This document shows positions 46,081 to 56,819 of a stretch of DNA of 64,000 nt, one piece after another. The stretch is taken from contig WLXD01000005.1 of assembly GCA_012103255.1 (NCBI GenBank), forward strand, positions 124,001-188,000, given 5' to 3'. A program made the translations under genes and the position numbers. Source of the DNA: Acidobacteriota bacterium (GTDB lineage: Bacteria > Acidobacteriota > UBA890 > WLXD01). Below the pieces are notes generated by a model, which saw only the letters and a program-made list of their open reading frames with translations, was not told the origin of the DNA and searched no databases. Position 1 is the first letter of the stretch; the number at the start of each line of letters is the position of its first letter.

Positions 46081-47273
46081 GCGAGACAATCTCGATTCCT
46101 CTCTCCAAACGCGTCGGCGGCATCGGCCCGTCAGCCACGCTCGCAGCCAGCGAACGCGCCAACCAGTTGCGCGCGCAAGGTGTGGACGTGCTGGACCTCG
46201 GCCCCGGCCAGCCGGATTTCGACACTCCGGAGCACATCCGTGACGCGGGCGTTCGGGCGATTCGCGAAGGGCGCACTCGCTATACACCTGCCGCCGGGAT
46301 TCCGGATCTCCGCGAGGCGATCGCTGATATGTACTCGCATCGCGAGGGAGTCGTGTATCGACCGAACGAAGTCATGGTGACGGCCGGGGGCAAACAGGGG
46401 CTCTTCAATATCTTTGCGGCTGTGCTGAACCCGGGCGACGAAGTCATCGTCCCTACGCCTTACTGGGTGAGCTTTCCCGAGCAGATCAAGCTCGCAGGCG
46501 GCATTCCGGTGTATGTCGACACCGAAGAGTCAGACGCGTTCTCGCTGCGTGCCGAAACCATTCTCGATGCGGTCACCGATCGCACGCGAATGGTGGTTCT
46601 GAACACGCCGAGCAATCCGAGCGGCGCCGTCATCGGCCGCGAACAGATGCAGGATCTCGCGCGTCTGGCGATAGAGCGCGGGATCTATCTGCTTGTCGAC
46701 GAGTGCTATGCGGCGCTGATCTACGACGGGGCCGAACACGTGACGCCGCTCGTTGTCGGTCCGGAGGCGCAGAACATCACGATTCTCTGTGGATCGTGTT
46801 CGAAGGCCTACGCCATGACCGGATGGCGTATCGGCTACGTCGCGGCACCCGCGCCGCTGATCAAGGCGTGCTCGAGCCTGCAGGGACACTCCACTTCCAA
46901 TGCCACGTCCATCAGTCAGTACGCAGCACTCGAGGCGATCACCGGTGACCAAACGCCCGTTCGCCAGATGCTCACCACGTTTGCCGAGCGCCGCGACGCC
47001 GTGATTCCACGGATTCGCGAGATCCCCGGAATGACCACGGTCGAGCCACGCGGCGCATTTTATGCGTTCCCGAATATCTCGGAGTTGCTCAACGACGAGC
47101 TGCCGACTTCGGCAGACTTCGCGACCTGGCTCATAGACGAGTGTCATGTCGTCACCGTTCCCGGCACGGCCTTCGGCCGCGACGGCCATCTGCGGCTGTC
47201 CTATGCGACGTCCATGTCGGTGCTGGAAGAAGCGCTGGACCGGATCGCCGCGGCCTGCGAGAAGCTCGCCTGA
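46077..47273 (+). CDS. class I pyridoxal-phosphate aminotransferase, aspartate type
   Basis: 398 residues, fold type I aminotransferase of the AspB-like (Ib) group: N-terminal [43 protein letters not shown], and the cofactor lysine Lys243 in [14 protein letters not shown]. Ib enzymes mostly act on aspartate and sometimes on prephenate or other substrates; substrate is inferred. ATG start overlaps coaD. Confidence 0.9.
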   Translation: MSETISIPLSKRVGGIGPSATLAASERANQLRAQGVDVLDLGPGQPDFDTPEHIRDAGVRAIREGRTRYTPAAGIPDLREAIADMYSHREGVVYRPNEVMVTAGGKQGLFNIFAAVLNPGDEVIVPTPYWVSFPEQIKLAGGIPVYVDTEESDAFSLRAETILDAVTDRTRMVVLNTPSNPSGAVIGREQMQDLARLAIERGIYLLVDECYAALIYDGAEHVTPLVVGPEAQNITILCGSCSKAYAMTGWRIGYVAAPAPLIKACSSLQGHSTSNATSISQYAALEAITGDQTPVRQMLTTFAERRDAVIPRIREIPGMTTVEPRGAFYAFPNISELLNDELPTSADFATWLIDECHVVTVPGTAFGRDGHLRLSYATSMSVLEEALDRIAAACEKLA

Positions 47274-47286
47274 GTGGGTGACCCTC

Positions 47287-49281
<1,995 letters not shown>

Positions 49282-49287
49282 GGGAGA

Positions 49288-51093
49288 GTGCCTGCCGAAG
49301 CCATCCGCGCCCGCGTCGAGGATCTTCCCGTGGCGCCCGGCGTGTACCTGTTCAAGAACGCTGCAGGTCACGCGATCTATGTGGGCAAGGCTAACCGAAT
49401 CCGCGACCGGATCCGATCGCATCTGCGTGGCGGTTGGGAGGAGCGGCGGCAGCAACGCATGCTCGATGAGGCTGTAGACATCGAGGTCATCGTCACCGAT
49501 TCGGAAGTCGAGGCCCTCGCGCTCGAGAACAGTCTGATCAAGCAGAACAACCCGCGGTTCAACGTTCTGCTGCGCGACGACAAGAACTATCCATACCTGC
49601 GATTGACGGAAGGCGAGAGGTTCCCGCGACTACAACTCGTACGCGGAATGGAGTCGGACGGTGACTCGTACTTCGGCCCGTACATCCCGAACACCCGGGC
49701 TCGGTTAATGCAGGTGGTGGTCTATCGGAGTTTCGGTCTGCGGCCCTGCAACATCGACATTGATGGCTCGTGGGAACGGCCGTGCCTGTACTACGACATT
49801 GGCGAATGCGCGGGGCCTTGTGTCGAATCGCTGTGCAACGACGACCAATATGCGGAGATCAGCAAAGAGGTGAAGCTGTTTCTTCAAGGGCGTGGCGAAG
49901 ATCTGCGCGGTGATCTTGAAGGCAAGATGCAACGGGCGGCTGACAACCAGGCCTACGAACGGGCCGCCCACTATCGCGACCTTCTGCAGACCGTCGAGGC
50001 GAGCACCCGTGAGCAGAAGATGGCGTCGCGAGACCTGGGCAACCGGGACCTCTTTGCGATTCATCGGGAGGACGACCGCGTTGCTTTGCAGGTGTTTCTT
50101 GTCCGCGACGGACTGGTGGTGGAGCGTCGGCAGTATTTCTGGGACGACGTTGGTGGTGCCGACGATGAAGAGATCCTCACGACCTGCGTTCAGCAGTACT
50201 ACCACGGTGGCACTAACGTTCCAGCCGAGGTTTGCTTGCCTAGGGAGATCGCCGGAGCCGACGTGCTTGCGGATTGGCTAAGAAGCGAGCGTGGCAAGGC
50301 AGTGCAGCTGCTGGTGCCCAAGCGCGGACCCAAGAAGCGCTTGCTGGAGCTCGTAGCGCAGAATGCACAGCTCGCATTCGCGCATCGCTATGAGAAGAAT
50401 GAAGCAGAGCGTGGGGCACAGCTTCTGCAGGAACTCCTCGATCTCGGTCACCCGCCCCAGGTTCTCCAATGCATCGATGTTTCGAATCTGCAGGGCAAGC
50501 AGATCGTCGCGAGCCTGGTGAGCCTTCGCGATGGCCGCCCCGACAAGAATTCCTACAAGCGCTTCAAGATCCGCGATCTGCCCGGCCAGGACGACTTTGC
50601 GTCGATCGCCCAGGTCGTGACCCGTCATTTTCGCCGCGTTCTCGATGGGGACGTGAAGCCTCCCGACCTGTTGCTGATCGACGGGGGGAAGGGCCAACTG
50701 TCGGCCGCCGTAGGTGCGCTCGACGAGTTGGGGATGCAGCAGCAACCGGTGGTCTCGATCGAAAAAGGAGAAGAGAAGCTGTTCGTCCCTGGTCGCGATC
50801 CGGTGCCCCTGCAACCGCACCCGGAGGCCCTGCGACTCGTGCAGCAGGTGCGGGATGAGGCTCATCGTTTTGCGATCACGTATCACCGCGCGCTGCGCAG
50901 CAAGACCGTGATCCGTTCTCAGCTCGACGATATTCCCGGCGTGGGGCCCAAGCGTCGCCGCGAGTTGCTCGAGCACTTCGGCTCGGTTGCCTGCATCAAA
51001 GCGGCGTCTCGCGAGGACCTGGTCGCGGCAGTTGGCCCTGTGCTGGCCGCTCGGATCATTGAGTTTCTGGCAGCCGACGAGGTCCCGGGATAG
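49288..51093 (+). CDS. uvrC: excinuclease ABC subunit C
   Basis: 601-residue dual-incision nuclease: N-terminal GIY-YIG domain (GVYLF, then IYVGKANRIRDR), a Cys-bearing central region (RPCNIDIDGSW, CLYYDIGECAGPC), UVR motif for UvrB contact, RNase H-like EndoV domain (CIDVSNLQG, LLIDGGKGQL), and a C-terminal helix-hairpin-helix pair (IPGVGPKRRRELLEHFGS). GTG start six bases after the uvrB stop. Confidence 0.96.
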   Translation: MPAEAIRARVEDLPVAPGVYLFKNAAGHAIYVGKANRIRDRIRSHLRGGWEERRQQRMLDEAVDIEVIVTDSEVEALALENSLIKQNNPRFNVLLRDDKNYPYLRLTEGERFPRLQLVRGMESDGDSYFGPYIPNTRARLMQVVVYRSFGLRPCNIDIDGSWERPCLYYDIGECAGPCVESLCNDDQYAEISKEVKLFLQGRGEDLRGDLEGKMQRAADNQAYERAAHYRDLLQTVEASTREQKMASRDLGNRDLFAIHREDDRVALQVFLVRDGLVVERRQYFWDDVGGADDEEILTTCVQQYYHGGTNVPAEVCLPREIAGADVLADWLRSERGKAVQLLVPKRGPKKRLLELVAQNAQLAFAHRYEKNEAERGAQLLQELLDLGHPPQVLQCIDVSNLQGKQIVASLVSLRDGRPDKNSYKRFKIRDLPGQDDFASIAQVVTRHFRRVLDGDVKPPDLLLIDGGKGQLSAAVGALDELGMQQQPVVSIEKGEEKLFVPGRDPVPLQPHPEALRLVQQVRDEAHRFAITYHRALRSKTVIRSQLDDIPGVGPKRRRELLEHFGSVACIKAASREDLVAAVGPVLAARIIEFLAADEVPG

Positions 51094-51102
51094 CATCCAT
51101 CC

Positions 51103-51741
51103 ATGTCGACTTCTGTGATCATTGCTCAGATAATTGCCTTCGCCATCGCGATTTCCTTCCATGAGGCAGCGCACGCCTGGAGTGCGAACAAGTTGGGGGA
51201 TCCGACGGCGCGGTTGCTGGGCCGGATCACGATGAACCCGCTCAAGCACATCGATCCGGTCATGACGGTTCTCTTTCCCGCCCTGCTGATCTTCGCCGGG
51301 TTGCCGCCATTTGGCGCCGCGAAGCCCGTGCCTGTTGACCCACGGAATCTCTCCGATCCGCGTCGCGACCACGCATGGATTGCAGCCGCCGGCCCGATCA
51401 GCAATGTGATTCTTGCCGTTGGCGCAGTGGTGCTTTTGCGTTTCGTGATGCTCGACCCGGTGCGGGCGGCTATTCCCGCCAGCGCATGGTTCATGTTGTT
51501 CCTGGTTCTGCAGGCAACCCTGATGGTCAATCTCATCCTGGCCACCTTCAACATGATCCCGCTGCCCCCGCTCGACGGCTCCTGGATCCTGTCAGCAATG
51601 CTGCCCGGGCCCGTCGCTGCGTTCTATCGACAGCTGCAGCCATACGGCTTCGTCATCTTGATCGCGCTCATGTACACGGGGGCGCTACGCGTGCTGTTCC
51701 GTCCCGTGCTCGCCTTCGGCGCGGCACTAGCGGGATTCTGA
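51103..51741 (+). CDS. site-2 protease family (M50) membrane metallopeptidase
   Basis: 212 residues with several hydrophobic segments. The zinc motif HEAAH sits in the first helix, and the third ligand is in NMIPLPPLDGS. Small S2P-like proteins of this kind lie next to scpA in many bacteria; their substrate is mostly unknown. No PDZ domain. Overlaps scpA by one base (TGATG). Confidence 0.88.
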   Translation: MSTSVIIAQIIAFAIAISFHEAAHAWSANKLGDPTARLLGRITMNPLKHIDPVMTVLFPALLIFAGLPPFGAAKPVPVDPRNLSDPRRDHAWIAAAGPISNVILAVGAVVLLRFVMLDPVRAAIPASAWFMLFLVLQATLMVNLILATFNMIPLPPLDGSWILSAMLPGPVAAFYRQLQPYGFVILIALMYTGALRVLFRPVLAFGAALAGF

Positions 51742-52496
51742 TGGGCGAGCCTGCAGCGGATCCGTTCCGCGTCAGTGTCGGAGACTTCGAGGGCCCGCTC
51801 GATCTGCTCCTTCACCTCGTGCGGCGCCACGAAATGCCGATCCAGGATGTGCCGCTCGCGGACATCACGGCTGAGTACGTACAGACGCTGGAGTTCCTGG
51901 CGACGATTGATCTGGAGCCAGCGGCGGAGTTTCTCGAAGTTGCCGCGAATCTGGTGCGACTCAAAGCCCGCTCATTGTTGCCGCGTCCCGAGGCACCCGA
52001 GGATCCCGAGGCAGCCGCTGCCGAGGAAGCAGCGCTGCTGCAGCAGTTGGTCGAGCATCAGGTCGTCCGGATGGCGGCGACTCGGCTGCGACACCGCGAA
52101 GCTCAGGCCGCCTCGGTCTGGTTTCGCGGCGAACCGGACCCGGGCGGAATCGAAGCTAGCGAAGAGGAAGTCGTCGAGGCCGACCTCTTCGCGTTGGTCA
52201 CGGCGTTCAAGACCGTTCTCGCTGGAGTCGACGAGCCCACCACGTTCGAGATCTCGCGCGAAGACTACCCGGTCTCGGCATGTCGTGACGAGATCCGGGC
52301 CAAGGTCGCGGGCGGGCAACCAGTGCCGTTCCTGGACCTGTTCGAACCGGGCACTCCGCGGGGCAAACTGATCTCGACGTTTCTGGCATTGTTGGAACTC
52401 ATCCGTGCCGTCGAGATCCGTGCCTTCCAGGATGGTCCGCTCGGCGCGATCCTCATATTCCCGTGCGAGGACGCCGCCGAGAGCGACGAGTCATGA
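51741..52496 (+). CDS. scpA: segregation and condensation protein A (kleisin)
   Basis: 251-residue kleisin linking the SMC heads: FEGPLDLLLHLVRR at the N-terminus, then a helical SMC neck-binding part (AEFLEVAANLVRLKARSLLP), a charged linker, and a C-terminal winged helix (FLALLELIRAVEIRAFQ). The ATG forms TGATG with the upstream M50 gene and its stop overlaps scpB (ATGA). Confidence 0.94.
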   Translation: MGEPAADPFRVSVGDFEGPLDLLLHLVRRHEMPIQDVPLADITAEYVQTLEFLATIDLEPAAEFLEVAANLVRLKARSLLPRPEAPEDPEAAAAEEAALLQQLVEHQVVRMAATRLRHREAQAASVWFRGEPDPGGIEASEEEVVEADLFALVTAFKTVLAGVDEPTTFEISREDYPVSACRDEIRAKVAGGQPVPFLDLFEPGTPRGKLISTFLALLELIRAVEIRAFQDGPLGAILIFPCEDAAESDES

Positions 52497-53050
52497 CCGA
52501 GCCGGACAACAAGTTGATGGCGGCCGTCGAGGCTGCCCTGTACGCGGCTGACGAACCCGTCCCAGCGGCGCGGCTGGCCGAGGTCCTGACCAAGGCGCGA
52601 GTGCTCGCGGTGGAGGACGTTCCGGCCGTTCAGTCGGCCTGCCTGCACCTCGAGGACCGATACCGTGCGACAGGCTCGGGCCTTCAGATCTTCGAGATTG
52701 CCGGTGGCTACCGAGTGGGCACTCGCCCCGGCCTGGACGACATCGTGCGCGCTCTTCGGCACGTCGAGAAGCCATCACGGCTGTCGATCCCGGTTCTGGA
52801 GACGCTGGCGATCGTTGCGTACCGACAGCCCGCGACGACGGCCGAGATCCAGGCCATCCGTGGCCGTGATCCGGGGGCGGCACTGCGGCGGCTACGAGAC
52901 ATGGGTTTGGTAAAGATCACAGGACGTCGTCAGGCGGTCGGTCGACCGTTTACCTACGGTACGACGGACAAGTTCCTGGAGTTGTTCGGTCTACGTGACC
53001 TCGAGGAACTCCCTGCGCCGGAGGAGTTCCAGGAGCTCCTGGAGGCCTGA
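52493..53050 (+). CDS. scpB: segregation and condensation protein B
   Basis: 185 residues of two winged helices (KLMAAVEAALYAADEP, then SIPVLETLAIVAYRQPAT, IQAIRGRDPGAALRRL and GRRQAVGRPFTYGTT). It dimerises and binds the ScpA middle region. The ATG at 52493 overlaps the scpA stop; a frame extending to 52463 lacks homology. Confidence 0.94.
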   Translation: MTEPDNKLMAAVEAALYAADEPVPAARLAEVLTKARVLAVEDVPAVQSACLHLEDRYRATGSGLQIFEIAGGYRVGTRPGLDDIVRALRHVEKPSRLSIPVLETLAIVAYRQPATTAEIQAIRGRDPGAALRRLRDMGLVKITGRRQAVGRPFTYGTTDKFLELFGLRDLEELPAPEEFQELLEA

Positions 53051-53051
53051 C

Positions 53052-53789
53052 TTGGGCGCAGCGCGGTTGCAGAAGCTCATTGCCAACGCTGGCCTTACGT
53101 CGCGCCGCAAGGCGGAGGACTGGATCCGTGCCGGGCGCGTCTCCGTCGACGGGGAAACCGTCACCGACCTCGGGCGGCAGGCGGACCCCCTCACGCAGCA
53201 GGTTCGGGTCGATGGTGCACCGTTGCCGTCTCCGGAACGCGTGGTGCTCGCTCTCCACAAGCCAGTGGGCGTCGTGACCTCCATGAGCGATCCACACGCC
53301 GATCGTATCGTCACAGACCTGCTTGGAGATGATGTTGCTGAGCGCGTGTTCCCAGCCGGCCGCCTGGACAAGGACAGCGAGGGACTCGTCTTGATGACGA
53401 ACGACGGAGCGCTCATGCAGGCTATGACGCGGCCGGGCGGTCCTGTCGCCAAGGTGTACGAAGTGGATGTCCGCGGACTGCCGCAGATCGATGTGCTGAG
53501 TGACCTGCGTGATGGGGCGACGATCGACAAAAGGACGCTGTTGCCGTGCGCGATCAAGATCATTCGTGAGCGATCCGCAGGTTCGCGCTATCGGGTGACG
53601 CTGCATGAGGGCAAGAAGAACCAGATTCGCCGCATGTTTGGTGACCGGGGGCACCGCGTGCAGAGATTGGTCCGCACGAGTATCGGGCCCATTCAGCTCG
53701 GATCCCTACCCGTTGGCGAATACCGCCAACTCGCCGCTGATGAGGTCGAAGCACTCTGGGCCGTTGCGAAGGGGGAGGCGAGGCTGTGA
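53052..53789 (+). CDS. rRNA pseudouridine synthase, RsuA/RluB family
   Basis: 245 residues from a TTG start with GGAGG six to seven bases upstream: S4 domain (LQKLIANAGLTSRRKAEDWI), then the synthase core with catalytic Asp in GRLDKDSEGLVLMTND and EGKKNQIRRMF near the end. An ATG at 52995 would overlap scpB by 55 bp. Next to scpB, as in many genomes (RluB is common there). Overlaps cmk (GTGA). Confidence 0.9.
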   Translation: MGAARLQKLIANAGLTSRRKAEDWIRAGRVSVDGETVTDLGRQADPLTQQVRVDGAPLPSPERVVLALHKPVGVVTSMSDPHADRIVTDLLGDDVAERVFPAGRLDKDSEGLVLMTNDGALMQAMTRPGGPVAKVYEVDVRGLPQIDVLSDLRDGATIDKRTLLPCAIKIIRERSAGSRYRVTLHEGKKNQIRRMFGDRGHRVQRLVRTSIGPIQLGSLPVGEYRQLAADEVEALWAVAKGEARL

Positions 53790-54439
53790 CTCTGCGCATC
53801 GCGATTGACGGTCCCAGCGGCGCCGGCAAGTCCACCCTGGCGAGACGGCTCGCGAGCCACCTCGATCTTCCCTACATCGACACGGGTGCTATGTATCGAG
53901 CGGTCGGTCTCGAGGCGACGCGTCGTGGCTGTGTCAGCGCTCAAGAACTGACGGACATGGTCTCGGAGCTCGACCTGGCCGTGGTTAGCGATCCGTCGGA
54001 CTTCCGAGTTCTCCTTGCGGGCCTCGACGTTACGGGTGAACTGCGGTCGACCGATGTCAGCATGCGCGCGTCGGAAGTGGCACAGGTTCCGGCAGTGCGT
54101 TCGTGGTTGGTCGAACGACAGCGCGCGATTGCCTCCGACGGCGCGGTGCTGGAGGGGCGCGACATCGGCTCCGAAGTGCTGCCGGATGCCGAGCTCAAGC
54201 TGTTCATTACCGCCGACGAGTCTGTGCGGATTCAGCGGAGAGCCGTTCAGCTCGGTGACGGGTGTGAGGCGACCTTGGCGCGCGAAATTCGCGAGCGCGA
54301 TCGGCGCGATAGTCAACGGAAGGCGTCGCCTCTGGTGGTCCCGGAGGGCGCTGTGGTCATCGATACTGGCCACGACAACGAGGATGGCAGTTTCGCCCGA
54401 ATTCTCGAAGCCCTCGATCAGGCGCTGAAAACGCGTTGA
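53786..54439 (+). CDS. cmk: cytidylate kinase
   Basis: 217-residue CMP/dCMP kinase: P-loop IDGPSGAGKST (residues 7-17), YIDTGAMYRAVG, EGRDIGSEVLPDAELKLF, RERDRRDSQRKASPL. GTG start overlapping the pseudouridine synthase stop. Followed by rpsA, the usual neighbour. Confidence 0.96.
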   Translation: MTLRIAIDGPSGAGKSTLARRLASHLDLPYIDTGAMYRAVGLEATRRGCVSAQELTDMVSELDLAVVSDPSDFRVLLAGLDVTGELRSTDVSMRASEVAQVPAVRSWLVERQRAIASDGAVLEGRDIGSEVLPDAELKLFITADESVRIQRRAVQLGDGCEATLAREIRERDRRDSQRKASPLVVPEGAVVIDTGHDNEDGSFARILEALDQALKTR

Positions 54440-54464
54440 CAGCCCTCCGGGGCGGCCCTACCAT
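54436..54464 (+). promoter_or_regulatory. sigma70-type promoter of rpsA
   Basis: TTGACA (54436-54441), 17-bp spacer, TACCAT (54459-54464). The -35 covers the cmk stop codon. It leaves a leader of about 60 bases before rpsA in which CCCGC (54474-54478) can pair with GCGGG (54499-54503). Confidence 0.65.
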
Positions 54465-54521
54465 GGCGGTCTGCCCGCAAGCGGCATCAGTGTGCCTGGC
54501 GGGTAAATTCTGTTCGGAGGA

Positions 54522-54536
54522 ATGAAAATATTATGA
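54522..54536 (+). other. five-codon leader frame overlapping the rpsA start
   Basis: ATG AAA ATA TTA TGA. Its TGA shares bases with the rpsA ATG at 54533. GGAGG (54516-54520) is 1 base before this ATG and 12 before the rpsA ATG, neither ideal. Confidence 0.35.
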
Positions 54537-56443
54537 CGGACGAAACCGTCCAGCCTGAAGAGGCTGCACCCACCACGAAACCTGAAGAGGCCGCGCCAGC
54601 GGAGCCTGAAGAGGCTGCGCCAGCGGAGCCCGAAGAGGCCGCGCCCGCGCAGCCCGAAGAGATCACACCGACGGCTTCGGCCGATCTGCTTGCCCAGCTT
54701 GATGCTATGGAGGGCGGCGAGATCGATCCCGAAGTCATGATGCAGCTCTACGCCGAGAGCCTGAAAGACCTCACCGAAGGCGACGTTGTCAACGGTCGCA
54801 TCATCGAGGTGCGCGACACCGAAGTGGTTGTCGACATCGGCTACAAGTCCGAGGGTCTCGTCCCTATCGACGAGTTCAAAGATGCCCTTGGCGAGATCAA
54901 CATTGAGGCCGGGGACGATGTAGAGGTTCTACTCGTCCGCCGCGAAGACCGCCACGGCAACGTGGTCGTATCGCGCGGCAAGGCCGAGCAGATGAAGGTC
55001 TGGGGCCGCATCGAAGAGGCCTTCGAGTCCGAGGAAACGATCACTGGTGTCGTTACCGATCGGGTGAAGGGTGGCCTTTCGGTCGACATTGGCGTCCGCG
55101 CCTTCTTGCCGGGTTCGCAGGTAGACCTGCGACCGGTGCGCAACCTCGAAGCCATGAAGGGCGAAGAAATCGAGGTTCGGGTCATCAAGGTGAACCGTCG
55201 CCGCGCGAACGTCGTTGTTTCGCGCAAGGCCGTTCTCGACGCATCGCGCGCTGAGGAGAAGACGGTCACTCTCACGAAGCTCGTGCCGGGCAACATCCTG
55301 CGCGGCGTCGTGAAGAACATTACCGACTACGGGTGCTTCACCGACCTGGGCGGAATCGACGGCTTGCTGCATATCACCGATATGTCGTGGGGCCGTATCG
55401 CGCATCCGAGTGAGATGTTCGAGATCAGCGACGAAATCGACGTCGTTATTCTCAACTTCGACCCAGAGCGTGAGCGTGTTTCGCTTGGCTATAAGCAGCT
55501 CAGCGAAGATCCCTGGATCGGCGTGACCGAGGAGTATCCGGTCGGCGCTCGCATGCAGGGCAAGGTAGTCAGCCTGACTGACTACGGTGCCTTCGTGGAG
55601 CTAGAAGAGGGCGTTGAAGGCCTGGTGCACATCTCCGAGATGACTTGGAAGAAGCGCATCAAGCACCCGTCGAAGCTCGTGCAGATCGGCGATCCAGTCG
55701 ACATCGTGATTCTCGATGTTGACGAGAGTTCGCGACGCATCTCGCTCGGGATGAAGCAGACGGAGCCCAACCCATGGCGTGTCATCGCCGAGAAGTACCA
55801 CGAAGGTCAGGTCATCACCGGACGCGTCCGGAACCTGACCGACTTCGGTGCATTCGTAGAGATCGAAGATGGCATCGACGGGTTGATTCACATCTCCGAC
55901 ATGTCCTGGACCAAGCGCGTGGAGCATCCCTCCGAAGTGCTACAGAAGGGCCAGGAAGTCGAGGTGGCGGTTCTCAACGTTGACGTCGAGCGACAGCGAC
56001 TCTCGCTGGGTCTCAAGCAGCTCAGTCCGAACGTCTGGGATCAGTTCGTTGCAACCCACAAGGTTGGCGATCAGATCGACGGCGTGATCACGAAGCTCAC
56101 CAACTTCGGTGCCTTCGTCGAGCTGGAAGAGGGCCTCGAGGGCTTGCTTCACGTCTCCGAGATCTCGGAGCGTCACGTCAAGGATCCGGCCGACGAGCTC
56201 AAGGTGGGCGAGCCGGTTCAGGTTCGCATCCTCAAGGTCGAGACGGATTCTCGGAAGATCGCGCTCACTCTGCGTGATTCCACCGAGGAAGCGACTCGCG
56301 AGGCTGCTGAGGTCGAGAGCTACGAGCCGAAGACGAAGTACGAGAAGGACGGGACGATGACTCTCGGTGATCTCGTGGGCAACATCTTCGGTTCCTCGCG
56401 CAGCGCCGCCGAGGACGATGACGAGGACGAGGACGAAGTCTAG
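54533..56443 (+). CDS. rpsA: 30S ribosomal protein S1
   Basis: 636 residues with six S1 domains starting near GDVVNGRI, ETITGVV, GNILRGVV, GARMQGKV, GQVITGRV and GDQIDGVI; the last four carry the classic DYGAFVEL/HISEM pattern. Captures mRNA on the 30S subunit. It starts with an unusual 45-residue Glu/Pro/Ala-rich tail built from repeated PEEAAPAE units, so total length is above the E. coli 557. C-terminus acidic (DDDEDEDEV). In E. coli S1 represses its own message. Confidence 0.96.
   Translation: MTDETVQPEEAAPTTKPEEAAPAEPEEAAPAEPEEAAPAQPEEITPTASADLLAQLDAMEGGEIDPEVMMQLYAESLKDLTEGDVVNGRIIEVRDTEVVVDIGYKSEGLVPIDEFKDALGEINIEAGDDVEVLLVRREDRHGNVVVSRGKAEQMKVWGRIEEAFESEETITGVVTDRVKGGLSVDIGVRAFLPGSQVDLRPVRNLEAMKGEEIEVRVIKVNRRRANVVVSRKAVLDASRAEEKTVTLTKLVPGNILRGVVKNITDYGCFTDLGGIDGLLHITDMSWGRIAHPSEMFEISDEIDVVILNFDPERERVSLGYKQLSEDPWIGVTEEYPVGARMQGKVVSLTDYGAFVELEEGVEGLVHISEMTWKKRIKHPSKLVQIGDPVDIVILDVDESSRRISLGMKQTEPNPWRVIAEKYHEGQVITGRVRNLTDFGAFVEIEDGIDGLIHISDMSWTKRVEHPSEVLQKGQEVEVAVLNVDVERQRLSLGLKQLSPNVWDQFVATHKVGDQIDGVITKLTNFGAFVELEEGLEGLLHVSEISERHVKDPADELKVGEPVQVRILKVETDSRKIALTLRDSTEEATREAAEVESYEPKTKYEKDGTMTLGDLVGNIFGSSRSAAEDDDEDEDEV
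54554..54661 (+). repeat. tandem 24-bp coding repeat in rpsA
   Basis: One 27-bp and three 24-bp units (54554-54580, 54581-54604, 54605-54628, 54629-54652) plus the first bases of a fifth, each beginning CCT/CCC-GAA-GAG and encoding PEEAAPAE-like residues. Not CRISPR: units are in frame and adjacent. Confidence 0.85.
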
Positions 56444-56479
56444 TCGGGGCGGTGCGCCACGGAGTACGCTGACAGGGCG

Positions 56480-56755
56480 ATGACCAAGGCTGATCTGATC
56501 GAAGAAGTGGTAGCCGTGACTGACCTGAGCCGACGGAGCTCGGAGCAGGTCGTCACGGTGTTCTTCGACAGCATCGTGGAATCGCTTCGTCGGGGCGACA
56601 AGGTCGAGTTGCGGGGTTTCGGTACATTCCGGTTGCGGCATCGCCGCGCTCGGGTGGGCCGCAACCCCAAGACCGGCGAGAGCGTTCAGGTGCCTGCCAA
56701 GGCGGTGCCGTACTTCAAGCCTGGTAAGGAACTTCGTCGGTTGGTCAACAACTGA
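56480..56755 (+). CDS. HU/IHF-family DNA-bending protein
   Basis: 91 residues: MTKADLIEEVV, dimer helix, VELRGFGTFRLRHRRARVGRNPKTGE and a C-terminal helix; the arm Pro in GRNPKTGE fits the DNA-intercalating tip. Placed right after rpsA as ihfB is in proteobacteria, so IHF-beta is likely, but HU cannot be excluded. Confidence 0.9.
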   Translation: MTKADLIEEVVAVTDLSRRSSEQVVTVFFDSIVESLRRGDKVELRGFGTFRLRHRRARVGRNPKTGESVQVPAKAVPYFKPGKELRRLVNN

Positions 56756-56819
56756 CGAGTCCGTCGGTTCGGCGGATGTAGGTACGGAAACTCCCTGGAT
56801 TGCCTGATGGAGAGCGCCC

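Noticed and set aside
54554-54661. Short repeats as a CRISPR array
   Set aside because: The units are contiguous, in frame with rpsA and without spacers.
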